A DNA stretch of 64,000 nucleotides. It comes from Anthostomella pinea. Its lineage: Eukaryota > Ascomycota > Sordariomycetes > Xylariales > Xylariaceae. The DNA is taken from NCBI GenBank assembly GCA_963556695.1, contig CAUWAG010000010.1:1736001-1800000 (forward strand). The letters run 5' to 3'. The translations under genes and the position numbers were made by a program. Every line of letters begins with the position of its first letter. Position 1 is the stretch's first letter. Positions 11,179 to 23,838 of the stretch are shown here, piece by piece. The notes under the pieces were generated by a model, which worked only from the letters and a program-made list of their open reading frames with translations, had not been told where the DNA came from and searched no databases.

Positions 11179-12216
11179 CTATCTTCTGTTGGTCGAACCA
11201 AAGCCGGTACTGGTGTACCTGGAGGAAGACGTGGAGCCTGAACTAGAGCCGGAACCCGAGGAGCTCGACGGCGTCGATCCCCAGCCGCCACCGCCGCTGC
11301 TGCTGTTGGTGGCGCGCGGTGTCCCCTGTCCACTACTGCTGCCTCGGTTGCCTGCCATATAGCCCGCGGCCGCGCCAGCAGCTGTACCGCTCCAAAAGCC
11401 CGGACGCCAGCCCTGCTGAGCCTGACTCTGAGCCTGGCTCGACGACGAGTACTTAGGAGCAGTGTATGGCGGTGGAGGGTCATCGTCCGAGAAGCCACCG
11501 TAGCCGCCGCCATAACCACCTCCGCCTCCAAACCCGGGACCTCCACCGCCGCCGCCGACTCCGCGTGGCCTGCGCTGCACGGGGCCTGCTCTGGGACCGT
11601 CCGTGGCGCTGGTCCAGGCGCTGTACAGGATCCAGACGCACACGCCGACGAAGATGATCCCGAACAGCCAGGCGCTGATGTCGGGCGCGTTGTCCTTATT
11701 ATCGCCCTCCTTCTTCTGCCCCTTGTTGTTGCCCCCTCCACCACCACCAAACCAACCCCCGCTACCACTACCGCCGCCGTTCGCGATATCAGGGAACTTC
11801 TCCTCGCCGAGCTCGGTGAGCACCAATCTATACTCTACTCCGCAGCTGCCCTTGAGGACGTACGGGTCATCGGGCCCGGCGTAGCCCTCACAAATAACGT
11901 CGGTGGAGCCGAGCTTGAGCTCGGGGGGTAGGGCGGCCTCGCACGACCACTGGATGTCCTCGGTGTCGTAGCCGGAGCCCTGGTTCGTGCAGCGGAGGAC
12001 GTCGATGGTGTGCAGGCGGCAGATTTGGGGGGATGAGGCGCAGGTTAGTTGCGAGATTGGCGATACGCGGCGGTGGGTTGTTTGTGCGGGGGCGCCGCGG
12101 AGGGTTAGGGATTGGACTTCGGAGAGGAGGATCGCGTTCTTGGGGGCGGTTTTGGAGCATGCGGGGGAGGGTAAGGACGCGAGGGCGAGGAGTGAGGCGA
12201 GGTTTGTGAGTCGCAT
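11179..12216 (-). CDS. SARAF-like store-operated calcium entry regulator
   Basis: A 345-residue intronless protein with the layout of SARAF/TMEM66 (DUF1183), an ER membrane protein that restrains store-operated calcium entry in animals; the fungal role is inferred. There is a signal peptide at residues 1-21. The luminal domain contains several cysteines and conserved pieces such as ILLSEVQSLTLRG, VLRCTNQGSGYDTEDIQWSC and the C-E-G-Y segment. One transmembrane helix lies at ~179-200 (WLFGIIFVGVCVWILYSAW). The cytosolic tail is Gly-, Ser- and Pro-rich, with GGGGG runs, an SDDDPPPPYTAPK motif and an RPGFWSG motif also seen in the family. It ends in a Ser/Gly/Thr tract, which accounts for the long GC-rich frames on both strands here. 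Confidence 0.9.
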   Translation of the reverse strand: MRLTNLASLLALASLPSPACSKTAPKNAILLSEVQSLTLRGAPAQTTHRRVSPISQLTCASSPQICRLHTIDVLRCTNQGSGYDTEDIQWSCEAALPPELKLGSTDVICEGYAGPDDPYVLKGSCGVEYRLVLTELGEEKFPDIANGGGSGSGGWFGGGGGGNNKGQKKEGDNKDNAPDISAWLFGIIFVGVCVWILYSAWTSATDGPRAGPVQRRPRGVGGGGGGPGFGGGGGYGGGYGGFSDDDPPPPYTAPKYSSSSQAQSQAQQGWRPGFWSGTAAGAAAGYMAGNRGSSSGQGTPRATNSSSGGGGWGSTPSSSSGSGSSSGSTSSSRYTSTGFGSTNRR

Positions 12217-14376
12217 CTTGGCGGTTGCGATGAGCTCGGCCGGGGTTCAGGTTCGAGTGTCGCGCAGTGGCTGCACTGCGGCCGGCTGGAGGTTGTAGAT
12301 GGAAATGTGTCGTTGATGATGTAGGTATGTGTCGAGCCTCGTTAAGGTATGGTTGACCCCTGATGCAAGGTGATGCAAGGTGCGCGGGGTAGAAGTTACT
12401 AGGTGAAGGAGGTGGTAACGTTAATAACTTGCGCAGTCAGTTGATTATGAAATGGTCAAGCCATTCTCGAAAGAGAGAACAGGAAATGAACTAAAACTGA
12501 AAATGGAAATAACACTTGTTGTCTTGGGAGGCGAAAGGGCACTTGGCAGGAAGGCTTAGCATTAGCAGGGTTTGACCAGAATGAACTTTGAATTTCGAGA
12601 TGGGACGAATGGATGACAACGTCATTGGAAGGTGGCAAGCTCGCAAGGCTGATGGATCAAGGGCCAAGCTTTCCTTGGACCAGGTCCACACATTAATGGA
12701 AATTTCCTTTGTTTGCTTCGATTCTTCTGCCAGACCAGAATACTTGCATCAGTGTGACCTCGTGAGCCAACAGTCTGCAGAAGAAGTCGACCAGGTTCAT
12801 ATTATGACAATAGAAAAGAGCAAACCTGAAGATATTAATGACCGCAACGACTGGGCCACTACCTGCATTGTCGCGTAAAGGCTTTGTCATACCTAAAGTA
12901 GGTACTCTACAATAGTACCACCATGCTCTCGTCCAACAAGCATGAGTTAGAGTACCAACATGCGGCAGTGGCCGTAATGCAAAGAGAATGACGAAAGATA
13001 AGGACTGTGAGAAAATGGCTTCATGTTGCCATGTTCCAACACGCGGCTCTGCCCTCTGGTTCGGACTCGGACGGTGCGCTGTATTTGTAACCTGTAACAA
13101 TGATGGGGAGACGAACTGACGGCCCGACGGCCACGACGCAGGGATTCGAGCTTCCCGCGCAAAATGTTTTCCAGAAGAGCTCGGGTGTGGAACACCACCA
13201 ATCATCATGCAGTGGGGCCGCGGCGGTGTCTAATCGCGGCCGAACTCCGAGAGACTTTGTCCTCGGGGCCCAGATTCCAGTATGGAATCCAATTCGCCTC
13301 ACAATTTAGCGGTCAACCAGCCAACCTATCACGCCCCGGCAGCACCTGGGCAGCCGAGGCGTCGTATCTTCAAGTCGGGCCAAACCGAGTCATCACCGCC
13401 GTCTGGCTTACGGTCGTTTTGCAGTTGTTCGCCTCCTCTTTCGTGCTATCCCGCTTCCTGTTTCCTCTATCTGAGCCTTCAGTGATGATCATCTCACAGT
13501 ACTACCGTGGGGTAGTGCATGTGGCCAATCGGGGTTGGCTACGCACCGAACCCGGTCGGCTCGGTCGAGACTCTCTAGGTTCGGTCCCAGAGACCAGGGT
13601 AATAATAAAGGGTATTTCGTAGACTCGTTCAATTTCGTTGGGTAGAGTGACTACCTGGAGTCCCGCCTACCTACCTACTCGGACTCGGACTCGGACTCGG
13701 ACTCGGACTCGGACTCGGGCCACCACGAATAAGTACATAAGGAGGTATGTAGGTACTCTAGCGGGCTCGCATCAATACTCGGACTATTGCCTCTTGAAAT
13801 ACCTAGGTATTGCACGGGCGAGGCGCCCAGTGGAAACAATAAAATAGTTTGGACTCTTATGAGTGGCTGTCTAACCAGATTAGGAAAACAATCGTAGACA
13901 ATGCCGCAATCCCGCCGGCCGCCCGCCTCAAGGCTCACAGTAGTAGATGCTAGCGCAGCAAACAGGGGTGTACATGCAGGTGCACCTCTACTAACCCCGG
14001 ATATCACAAACCCGACGGTCGGCTTGACTTCTACTTGTGCAAAGTGATGCCGCAGGCGTTCCCTATTCCATATAACTTACACACCTGCACTCACCCGTGC
14101 GTCGTTGCGCATGTGCTCCTAGTATCCTTTCCTCCGGGTCGACTCTGCCCTACACTTCTCCTGCGATTGCTTAGTACACACTTTTCTAGGAGTGGAAGAG
14201 CAAACAAACAGTGAAGGCCCTTCATCTCCAACACATTCCAGCGCCACCACCGATCGGGAGAGCATGCAATTCTGTGCCGGTGATAGCCCTTCCTACAGTG
14301 CGGCGCAAACCTCGTACCACAACCCGCCACTGCGCTTCTGTTAACTCCCGACTTTGAGGTCGGAAATCCCATCACA
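12217..14376. other. Intergenic region with divergent promoters (SARAF-like / ABC transporter)
   Basis: About 2.2 kb between divergent starts. It has several small frames; the most gene-like is 12588-12878 (+, 96 codons from a true ATG), but it has no family signal. A hexanucleotide repeat sits at 13678-13716. The ~200 bases before 14377 are CT-rich and are the likely leader of the ABC gene. Confidence 0.45.
13678..13716. repeat. Hexanucleotide microsatellite (GGACTC)6
   Basis: Six perfect GGACTC units (13681-13716) preceded by a partial CTC. The adjacent upstream bases are a short CTAC repeat. Non-coding. Confidence 0.95.
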
Positions 14377-17300
14377 ATGGCCCCCGAAATATCAGAGAAG
14401 CCCGAAAAGGCCGCCGACCACCGGACCTCGACCCGATCATTTAGTCACGGCGACTCGACCGACGACTATGCCACGAGTCCCGCCGCCAAGGATGAAGCGT
14501 CGGGAGAGCCTACTGCTGGCAGGCTGGCCAAGCTCGATTCCAAGGTTATCGACGCCTCCAAACAGTCAGATAATGATCCGTTTGCGCACTTGCCTGGACA
14601 CGAGGCCGCCGTTCTCAAGAAGCAAGTCGATACACCCGACGTGAAGGCTGGTCTCGCTGCCATCTACCGCTATTCCTCGACCAACGATATCCTCATCATG
14701 GTCGTGAGCGCGCTATGCGCCATCGCTGGCGGTGCCGCACTGCCTCTGATGACGGTCATCTTTGGCAATCTTCAAGGCACTTTCCAGAAGTACTTCCAGC
14801 ACGAGGTTTCTTACGATGCCTTCACCAATTCCATGTCCTCTCTAGTTCTGAACTTCGTATACCTGGCAATTGGCGAGTTCGTCACCATCTATATCTGCAC
14901 CGTCGGCTTCATTTACACGGGCGAACATATCAGCGCTAAGATTCGCGAACACTATCTGGAGAGCTGTATGCGTCAAAACATCGGCTTCTTCGACAAGGTC
15001 GGCGCTGGCGAGGTCACCACTCGAATAACGGCCGACACCAACTTGATCCAGGAAGGCATTTCCGAGAAGGTCGCCTTGACTCTCACGGCTGTATCGGCCT
15101 TCGTATCTGCGTTCGTCATTGGCTTCGTTTTTTATTGGAAGCTCACCCTTATCCTGACCTCCGTCATCTTTGCCATCTTGCTCGACATGGGCATTGGATC
15201 GCGATGGGTTGTCAAGTACACTAAACACTCAATACAGGCTTACGCTATGGGGGGTACCGTCGCCGAGGAGGTCATTAGCTCCATCCGTAATGCTGTTGCC
15301 TTTGGTACCGAAGAACGCCTTGCGAAGCAGTACGACTCTCACTTGATTCGTGCCGAGTACTATGGTTTCAGAAAAGCCGCCGTACTGGCTGTCATGATTG
15401 CGGGCATGATGTTTATTGTCTACCTAAACTACGGTTTGAGTTTCTGGATGGGCAGTCACTATCTCGTGGAGGGAATTATCCCACTGTCCAGTGTACTGAT
15501 TATCATGATGTCCATTATCATTGGGGCCTTCAACCTCGGTAACGTTGCTCCCAATCTGCAGGCCTTTGGTACCGCTGTTGCTGCCGCGGCCAAGATCTTC
15601 AACACCATCGACCGAGTGTCTCCATTGGATCCTACTGCCGAGGGTGGTGAGAAGCTTGAGAAGGTACAGGGCACAATCCGCCTGGAGAACATCAAGCACA
15701 TATATCCGTCCAGGCCGGAAGTCGTTGTCATGAAGGACGTCACCCTGGACATACCCGCAGGCAAGACGACTGCGCTCGTGGGGGCTTCCGGCTCGGGCAA
15801 GAGTACCATTGTTGGATTGGTTGAGCGATTCTACGATCCGGTTGCAGGCCAGGTATTCTTGGATGGTCACGATATTAGCACACTGAACCTTCGTTGGCTG
15901 CGGCAACAAATGTCCTTGGTCAGCCAGGAGCCCACCCTGTTCGGCACCACAATTTACCATAACATTCGATATGGTCTTATTGGCACGAATTTCGAGAGCG
16001 AGTCGGACGACAGACAGAGAGAGTTGGTGATTGGAGCAGCCAAGAAAGCCAACGCCCACGACTTCATATCGGCATTGCCAGAGGGATATGAGACCAACGT
16101 TGGCGAAAGGGGCTTCCTCCTATCTGGCGGCCAGAAACAACGAATTGCCATCGCTCGCGCTGTTGTGTCTGACCCCAAAAGTGAGCACTCCCCTGGACCT
16201 TTCGACGTCACTTGCTTGCTGACTGCCTACTCTAGTTCTTCTTCTCGACGAAGCCACGAGTGCTTTGGACACCAAGTCCGAAGGCGTTGTCCAAGCTGCT
16301 CTGGAGGTCGCTTCAGAAGGTCGGACGACCATCACCATCGCTCATCGTCTTTCGACCATCAAAGACGCCCACAACATTGTTGTCATGACTCAGGGTGCAA
16401 TCGTCGAGCAAGGGACCCACGACCAGCTGCTTGAGCGCAATGGCGCGTACTACAATCTAGTCACAGCACAAAACATTGCTGCCGTCAACGAGCTGACAGC
16501 AGAGGAACAAGAGGCTATAGATGCTAATGAAGAGAAACTCATGCGTAAGATGTCTAGCAAGAGCGGTGCTGTGGGCTATATCGAGGATCCCGATGACAAC
16601 ATCAACGCAAAGATGAATCGATCAACAACGCAGGGATCCGCCTCGAGTAAAGCTCTCCAAGGGCGCCAGCCAGAGGAGGAAAAGAAGTACGCATTGTCGA
16701 CCTTGATCAAGCTCATCGCATCGTTCAACAAACAGGAGTGGAAACTCATGGTATGGGGTTTGTTCTGGTCCATCATCTGTGGACTTGGCAACCCAACTCA
16801 GGCCTTCTTCTTCGCGAAGCAGATTCTGACGCTCAGTGTCCCTGTCACCCCTGTGAACAGGACGGAGATCAAAAGCAACAGTGATTTCTGGAGCTCCATG
16901 TATCTCATGTTGGCCTTTGTTCAGTTCATTGCTCAGATCGGGCAAGGCGTCGCCTTTGCCCGATGTTCTGAGCGCCTTATCCATCGTGTAAGAGATCGGG
17001 CTTTCCGCACCATGCTTCGCCAAGATGTCGCTTTCTTCGATAAAGACCAGAACACTGCTGGTGCCCTCACTTCCTTCCTATCGACAGAGACGACACACGT
17101 AGCGGGTCTCAGCGGTTCCACTCTTGGGACGCTGCTGATGGTCACGACAACGCTGGTATCTTCCATGGTATTGGGATTGGCATTTGGCTGGAAGCTAGCT
17201 CTTGTCTGCATCTCCACCGTCCCCGTACTGCTGGCGTGCGGGTTTTTCCGTTTCTACATGTTGGCACACTTTCAGCGACGGTCCAAGAAGGCTTACGAAA

Positions 17301-18469
17301 AAAGCGCTTCTTACGCTTCCGAAGCCATCTCGGCGATTCGAACTGTTGCATCCCTGACTCGCGAGGCTGATGTTCTTGCACAGTACAAGCACTCGTTGGC
17401 TTTACAGCAGCGATCCAGCTTAATCTCTGTCCTCAAGTCTTCCTTGCTTTACGCAGCCGCGCAGTCATTCCTATTCCTGGCCTTTGCCCTCGGTTTCTGG
17501 TATGGTGGCACACTCATCGCCAAATTCGAATATGACCTGTTCCACTTCTTCATCTGTTTTATGTCCGTCATTTACGGTGCACAATCAGCCGGTATAGTCT
17601 TCTCCTTCGCGCCCGACATGGGCAAAGCACATCACGCCGCTGGATCGCTGAAGACATTGTTCGACCGGAAACCAACCATAGATACCTGGTCAGGAGATGG
17701 TGACAAGCTGGACGTGGTTGAGGGGACCATTGAGTTCCGCGATGTCCACTTCCGATACCCGACTCGGCCAGAACAGCCCGTTCTACGTGGACTGAACCTG
17801 ACCGTTCGTCCTGGCCAGTACGTCGCTCTGGTCGGCGCATCGGGCTGCGGAAAGAGCACTACAATTGCTATGCTGGAACGGTTCTACGACCCGTTAGTTG
17901 GCGGGATATACGTGGACGGCAAAGAGATCAGCTCGTTGAACATTAACGAATACCGATCATTCATCGCTCTCGTCTCTCAAGAGCCAACACTTTACCAGGG
18001 AACCATCAAGGAGAACATCACCCTCGGTTCCGCACGCGACACTGTCACCGACGAGGCCATCGTGTTCGCCTGCCGGGAAGCCAACATCTACGACTTCATC
18101 ATGTCGTTACCGGACGGCTTCAACACGGTAGTCGGCACCAAGGGTGCTCTGCTGTCTGGTGGTCAGAAGCAGCGTATCGCCATCGCGAGAGCGCTGATCC
18201 GCGACCCCAAAATATTACTCCTGGACGAGGCGACGAGCGCATTGGACTCGGAATCTGAGCACGTGGTGCAGGCCGCGCTGGACAAGGCCGCCAAGGGACG
18301 CACGACGATCGCTGTCGCGCACCGTCTGAGCACGATCCAGCGGGCCGACATCATCTACGTCTTCGACCAGGGCCGGATCGTCGAGGAGGGCACGCACTCC
18401 GAGTTGATGCGCAAGAACGGCCGGTACGCCGAGCTCGTCAACCTGCAGAGCTTGGAGAAACACCAGTAA
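14377..18469 (+). CDS. ABCB-type full-length ABC multidrug transporter
   Basis: Plasma-membrane exporter of the P-glycoprotein (ABCB/MDR) type; substrates cannot be told from sequence. Two exons, 14377-16180 and 16236-18469 (55-nt GT-AG intron), give 1345 residues, the normal size for a fungal full transporter. The order is TMD1-NBD1-TMD2-NBD2. NBD1 has Walker A GASGSGKST (~469-477), signature LSGGQKQRIAIARA (~582) and a Walker B split by the intron (DPK/ILLLDEATSALD). NBD2 has Walker A GASGCGKST (~1133), signature LSGGQKQRIAIARAL (~1239) and Walker B ILLLDEATSALD (~1260). All catalytic motifs are intact in both halves, unlike the asymmetric PDR/ABCG pumps. The ~90-residue N-terminus is hydrophilic. 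No neighbouring biosynthetic genes suggest a specific toxin or metabolite. Confidence 0.96.
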
Positions 18470-21400
18470 TTGTTTGTTTTGGTCATACCCAGGCAAGGGG
18501 ATCTTGGGAGGATGCGCAAGGCTTGGTTGGCATCGCCAAGTTTGGTTTAGGGTTTGGACACCTGGACATACGGTTTTTCTTGGTGTGCGCTAGAGATATC
18601 ACCCCTTCTCGCACGGCATGGCACGGCATGGTACGGCACGAAACACCTCGGCCGTGGTTCATGGTTCCATGGTGGGCTTTGTAGGCATTGCATTGTATGG
18701 CGTTACGGACGGACGGCCCGAACCTGAGGCAGGCTCATAGAATTGTTGGTTTACCACCCCAGGGACATACATACCTATAACCACTACTTGTTACTATACA
18801 TACCTTTTGATCAATGACAATGATGAACAGTCCATCGGAGAAAGCATGGATTTTGTGGGCATGCGTGTGTGTGCCGCGAAGAGTGAAACATGGTGCTGCT
18901 TGGGATCTTCGGTGCACTGACAGGTAACACTATAGTCTTTGTTTGTCGTGCTCGCAGCGGCGTGGGAGATGTTGTTGTCGTTGTCCTATAGGTGCTGACT
19001 AGGTGGGTGTTATGTATTTATATCACATACGCAGCAGACACGCGCCTTTTGAGCTACTGGTAGGTGATAGCGGTAGTGCCTGCGGAGGTGATATGTATTT
19101 ATTACTCGTGAGGAAGGAGCAGTCCCAAGATGAGAAAAGGGGCAAGTAGGCGACAAGCAAAGTAAGTGTTTAATAATAAGTATGTAGTTCGTCGGACCGT
19201 TTGTCCTTGCCAACCAGTACATATGAACTGGGTTAGGATAGATGAGTAGGGATCATTCCTTGCGTAGAAGGACTGGCGCCATGGAGGCGTGCGACTATCT
19301 TGCTGGAGATAAATGCACCGAACCCTCAGAAGTCTCCGTACACTCCCTATCCCCCAAGGTGCCTAATAATCAGAGTCTATCGCAAATCTACGGGATAAAC
19401 GGGCTGGAATAAGCGTCAAGGATGGCTTATTGTTGTATGGATGCTTATTCTTGGGTGCTTATTGCACTGTCTATATGCTATCAATAGGGGCGCCCTCGAG
19501 GTGCGCGGACAGAGACTTGTATGGGGTGACTGTACCCTATCTCGAAAGCATCTAGTCATAATAAGATACTGCCATCGTATACGAGGAAACCGCTCAGTGG
19601 TGTACTGTTTCTGAAGTATTGTTGCTCGTGAACAACTGTCTACCTACTATGTCTTGTTCGGTGACTTCAATGAGCTGGGTGGCTCCGCGTTCGGTGGCGG
19701 TTTGTCACGAGTTCAGCGCGCCGGCTATGTCTGGAGTCATCATAACGGGGCTGGTAGGTAGGGCACGAGGGACTCATGTCGCACGTATCTCAGTTTGCTT
19801 TGAGATACACACATCGGACGGGCAGGCACTGGCCGACTGGCGATGATAGGGGTTGATACAACTATGCCTAATTCACAACCAGTCCACTGCCAATAGGAGG
19901 CTGTAGGTTGCCGCTATTGCGCGGTTATTGAAGGTTAAGCTCGCTGTCTGATGGTAGCCAGCGCATCGGAGGCCTGGGATGCCGATCCCAAGTCTCTCGT
20001 ACGATACAACCTGTATCCTTCTGCTTGGATAATAGCGAGCAACTTTGATGACTGAGTGTGTCGGATAGATGAGCCCAAAGCATGGCGTCGGGAATCGTGC
20101 AGACGGGTCTCGGTGTGGTGTGTACTGCGTCGGTGGCAGGCGGGAGCAACCTCGTAATGACATCTCTTGGCAGAGGCAGCCGGCATGGCCGCCACGAGCC
20201 ACCGACGTCGTCGTTGTACGACAACGTGCGGTTGTATCTTGCAGTTGGACCCAAGGACATCTATCTTGCAGGCCGGGGAATATCATCCTAGGACCTACCG
20301 CTCCGGGCGCGTTTAGGTAACCAAGTACAGGACATGCCGGGTCTTCCTCTGCAAGGTCTCATGCGGATTCCGAGCTGAAAGGAATATGTGCAAGACGTCG
20401 CAGGACTTTGGAACACACTGAAGCATGATTGCGCTTCACGCGCTTGAGGTGCTTGCAAGATCGCTCATTATACCAGGTCTAGATCTGCAATCGGAGCCGC
20501 ATCGTCAGCCTTAACCCGTCGCATTGTGGGGAGCGGCGGCGATCTCGTTGATCACTGCCTGCCACGGCTTAGCTAACGCCTCGTATGCAGGCTGGCATGG
20601 ACTACCTCCTGATAGTGCCCGTGATATCGACGTCGTCTTTTCTCTCTCAATATATACGCCATGATGTGTAACCGAAAAGGGCTGGAATGGCGTCCACTGT
20701 AGACTGAGAGATGACACCACCGTGCGTGCCAGAGGCGTGCTGAAGATTCATGGCGCAGACACCCGTCGGCAATTCGTTAGGAATTCCCCGTGTGCTACTT
20801 GAGTCTACATATCAGACTCCAGCTTCGGGTGGGACGTTTGCACACTCATCAGTCAGATTTGAATGGCCTGATGAGGCGCTATAACATATGAAAGGAGAGA
20901 GGTGATATTGCGGCGCAGTGATTCGACAAGTCTCAAGATGCTGACTGTCGAGGAATATGACAGCTGACGCTACTGAGCAGGATCTCAGTGTACCCATTGG
21001 CCATGGAGTGCCGCATAAGCTCCGCACGATACCGAGCGAACATGACGCGTCTCGGCTTCAAGAGCTATCCTAATCCTATCATCCTACTGTAAGCGCTGAC
21101 CGACGGGTACCTGACATAAAATGGTTGACCGGCGATGATTCGGTGAGTACTAGCCGGGAGCCTGGTGTGGTGGATTAGCTACCGGAGAAGATGACAGGCA
21201 GGACGGCCATTGTCTTGAACCTTTTAGATCTGGTGAGGCTGTTCAAAAGCATGAATCCTTCGGCAGTCAGCCAATCGATGGATCCTATTGGTGATAGAAT
21301 CACGGGGAGGACTTTGCGGTGTTGTGCCGCAGACTTGTGCAAATTCAAGAATCCTGAAGGCCCGTTGGTGTTGGATTCATCGAAGCAGTGGCGGGGGAAA

Positions 21401-22754
21401 TTCGATAGCGCGTAGTTTCGAGGCGGGCTAGCTCCATTGAGCACTAGAGCTTATGTACCGACGCCCGGGCTGAGTGGATAGAGTGGCTTTTCGCCTACCG
21501 GCCCCGCTGGCCCCACTGACGCTCCAGCTCATCTAGGACCCCCACCTGAGCTTAACGGTCTCTGGAGTGACACGTCTGATTGGCTGCTTCATCCGGCTGA
21601 CCCTGACTTGCATAAGCATTACCGCGGCGGGTCGCCAGGGAAATTAAATAGATAGTGAGCTGAGATTTTTGGAACTTGACACTTGACGGTTGTGCATGCC
21701 TTTGGTGTCGTCTACACCTGCGTGCCAGTCAACACTCCCGTCTTCCACACCACGAAGGGAGGGACACAGTCACTGATCACCCTCATGTGTTACATCTCAG
21801 CGCATTGAATCACAGACGCCTCAGTGGATGTCGACTACACAGTCACCAGTATCATTGATGGCCAGCCAAGTGGCAGCCAGAATGAGTCCGTGGCAGCACC
21901 CCAAAGCAGGGAGGCTCGGCGCGCCATGACCTCGAATGACGAGTCAGCCCCCATTTGGCATTTGCTTCGATTGCCTCTTTGGGATGGCCTGCAGCATGCA
22001 ATGGCCCAATATCGTTTGATTACTTGACCCCCCGCCAGGTCTGGACTCGGCTGTAGACCCAGGCTGCCAGGGGGGGGGGATTCGCGGACATTTGGACACT
22101 CACACCACCAAGAACGGGGAACGCCATCATGCCACTGGCAGAGACAGATACATTCAAATACTGCTAGGCCCCTTTTGCCCAGCTCGCTGTCTATGAAAAG
22201 AGAAGGTCTTCGACCGTGCCTCTCTTCCCAGGGCCCCCGTTACTATCTAATCAACCACACTCTGTTAAAATATCGCGACAACTCGCAGCTCCGCCGACTC
22301 GTCAGCATACTCGGCGTGCCTGTAGGCTGTGACCCGGCACCTTGGGAAACGGTAGCGGCATTATTGACAACACACGACCCCATTGGCATTTGGGCCTGTC
22401 CACCGCCATCACGCGACTCACTTCTCGTCTCCAATTCTGTAGAGAGTATCTTGGGGGCGGGACATTGTCTCCAACCAGCTGGATATAATAGGACCGGGCA
22501 CGCACCGGGACAGTGCAGCATTGTTCCCCTCGTCTGTGCCTGCCCGCTTGAAGCATTCAGCTGGAATAGTCAACGTCGGGATACAACATTCAAGCTAGAT
22601 ATCCGACGAGGACCTTCCCGGTACACAAAGCGATGTTGGACGTTGCGCAACCACCATGACCATGTTCCCGTTCTCGACCAACCGATCCTCCTTGCCGCCG
22701 CGCCGCGGGCGTGACCCACACCACCCTGTCGTTTCACACGGCCGCAAGCCCAGG
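18470..22754. other. 4.3-kb gene-poor intergenic region
   Basis: No frame here shows a recognisable family; those of 60-180 codons overlap in opposite orientations. A short GGCATGGCAC-type repeat lies at 18614-18640. Around 19400-19470 there are several TGCTTATT words with one inverted GGAATAAGC, possibly a worn transposon end. A run of G (22070-22079) lies further on. The last ~600 bases should contain the promoter of the secreted protein that follows. I cannot tell from reading whether it is a decayed repeat. Confidence 0.4.
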
Positions 22755-23838
22755 ATGCATCTGGCAGTGATTTTCCTCGTTATTTCCTGTTGGGTCTCCC
22801 TGAGCGCTGCTACTTCTCTCGACGATCCCCCACAACCTACCGAGACAGCAACGCTGCTGGTCGATACACGAGTTCCGGTCTTCATCGATGGTCACTGGCA
22901 GATCATGTCTGAGGACGAGCACCGCCAGCTCCGTCGGAGAGTGGCAGCGTCAAATTCAGGCTCCGAGGGTTCCACAACAACAATCGAAATCAATATTTCC
23001 ACTGTCACGGCGGCCACGGCGGCACCAACCTCGACCACGGCAGCGGCGAGCGAACTGCCGGCACCATTTGATGGTGCCTTGTCCGCCAACTTCTCAAGTG
23101 ATGGTACCTGCCCGGAATTCATCAACAACTTCCTCGGCAACTCGACTTTCAAGGAGTGTTATCCGGTCTCACTATTAATACAGGCGAGTCAATCAGAGCT
23201 CACGCATCCACCAGTTCGGCAACTAACATCTAGTAAAGAGCTCCCAGACGTTCTTCGAAGCCGAGAAAACGTTGGTTGGTATAACGCAGGTACTCGACGC
23301 GGCCTGCAAAGCTGACATCGACTTCTGCACCGACTTTCTCGGTAAGCTCGCGGATGAGCTCATCGCCGATGGGAACTGTGCCACGGATTACGAGATGCAG
23401 AATGCACTGGTGATGCAGGCCTATACGGGGATGAAGGTTTACAACACGGTGTACAAGGCGACCTGCCTGACCGATCCGGACGACTCGGCATACTGTTTTG
23501 CCAATGCAGTGACCAATCTCACGACGGCCTCCAACTCCTATCTCTACCAGATGCCTTTCAACATGACGCTTCCCACAAATGCAGCTCCGGCCTGCAACTC
23601 GTGCACGAACGAGACGATGGGCATATTCCAAGCAGCGACATCCGATCGAAACGCCGGAATAACCTATACATATCAGGGGGCCGCGAAACAGATCAACTCG
23701 ATATGCGGCGATGGCTTCGTCAACGAGACACTGGCAGCCGTGACCCCGCAGACAGCCGCGGCATCCGTACATCCAGCGCCCTCCTCCTTACTACTGCTGT
23801 CGTTCATCTTTATGGCCATCTCGCACTGGCTACTATAG
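22755..23838 (+). CDS. Secreted, probably GPI-anchored cell-surface protein (DUF7729-like)
   Basis: Two exons, 22755-23183 and 23239-23838, give 342 residues. The signal peptide follows the ATG at 22755 (MHLAVIFLVISCWVSLSAA). A second in-frame ATG at 22656, in a good CCACC context, would add 33 residues before it, so the true start is uncertain. The body has a Ser/Thr/Ala-rich spacer followed by a Cys-containing domain with FKECYPVSLLIQ, an FFEAEK segment, CKADIDFC, C-x-T-D-Y and several N-x-S/T sites. This resembles a widespread fungal family of secreted proteins with conserved cysteines. The C-terminus is Ala/Ser-rich and ends in a hydrophobic stretch (LLLLSFIFMAISHWLL), typical of a GPI-attachment signal. 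The intron appears to be GC-AG (donor GCGAGT at 23184). Molecular function unknown. Confidence 0.82.

Noticed and set aside
11163..11768. 201-codon minus-strand frame overlapping the SARAF-like gene
   Set aside because: A shifted reading of the Gly/Ser-rich tail. The SARAF frame has the signal peptide, cysteines and membrane helix.
12588..12878. 96-codon plus-strand frame with ATG
   Set aside because: No family signal, and overlapping opposite-strand frames. Too short to support alone.
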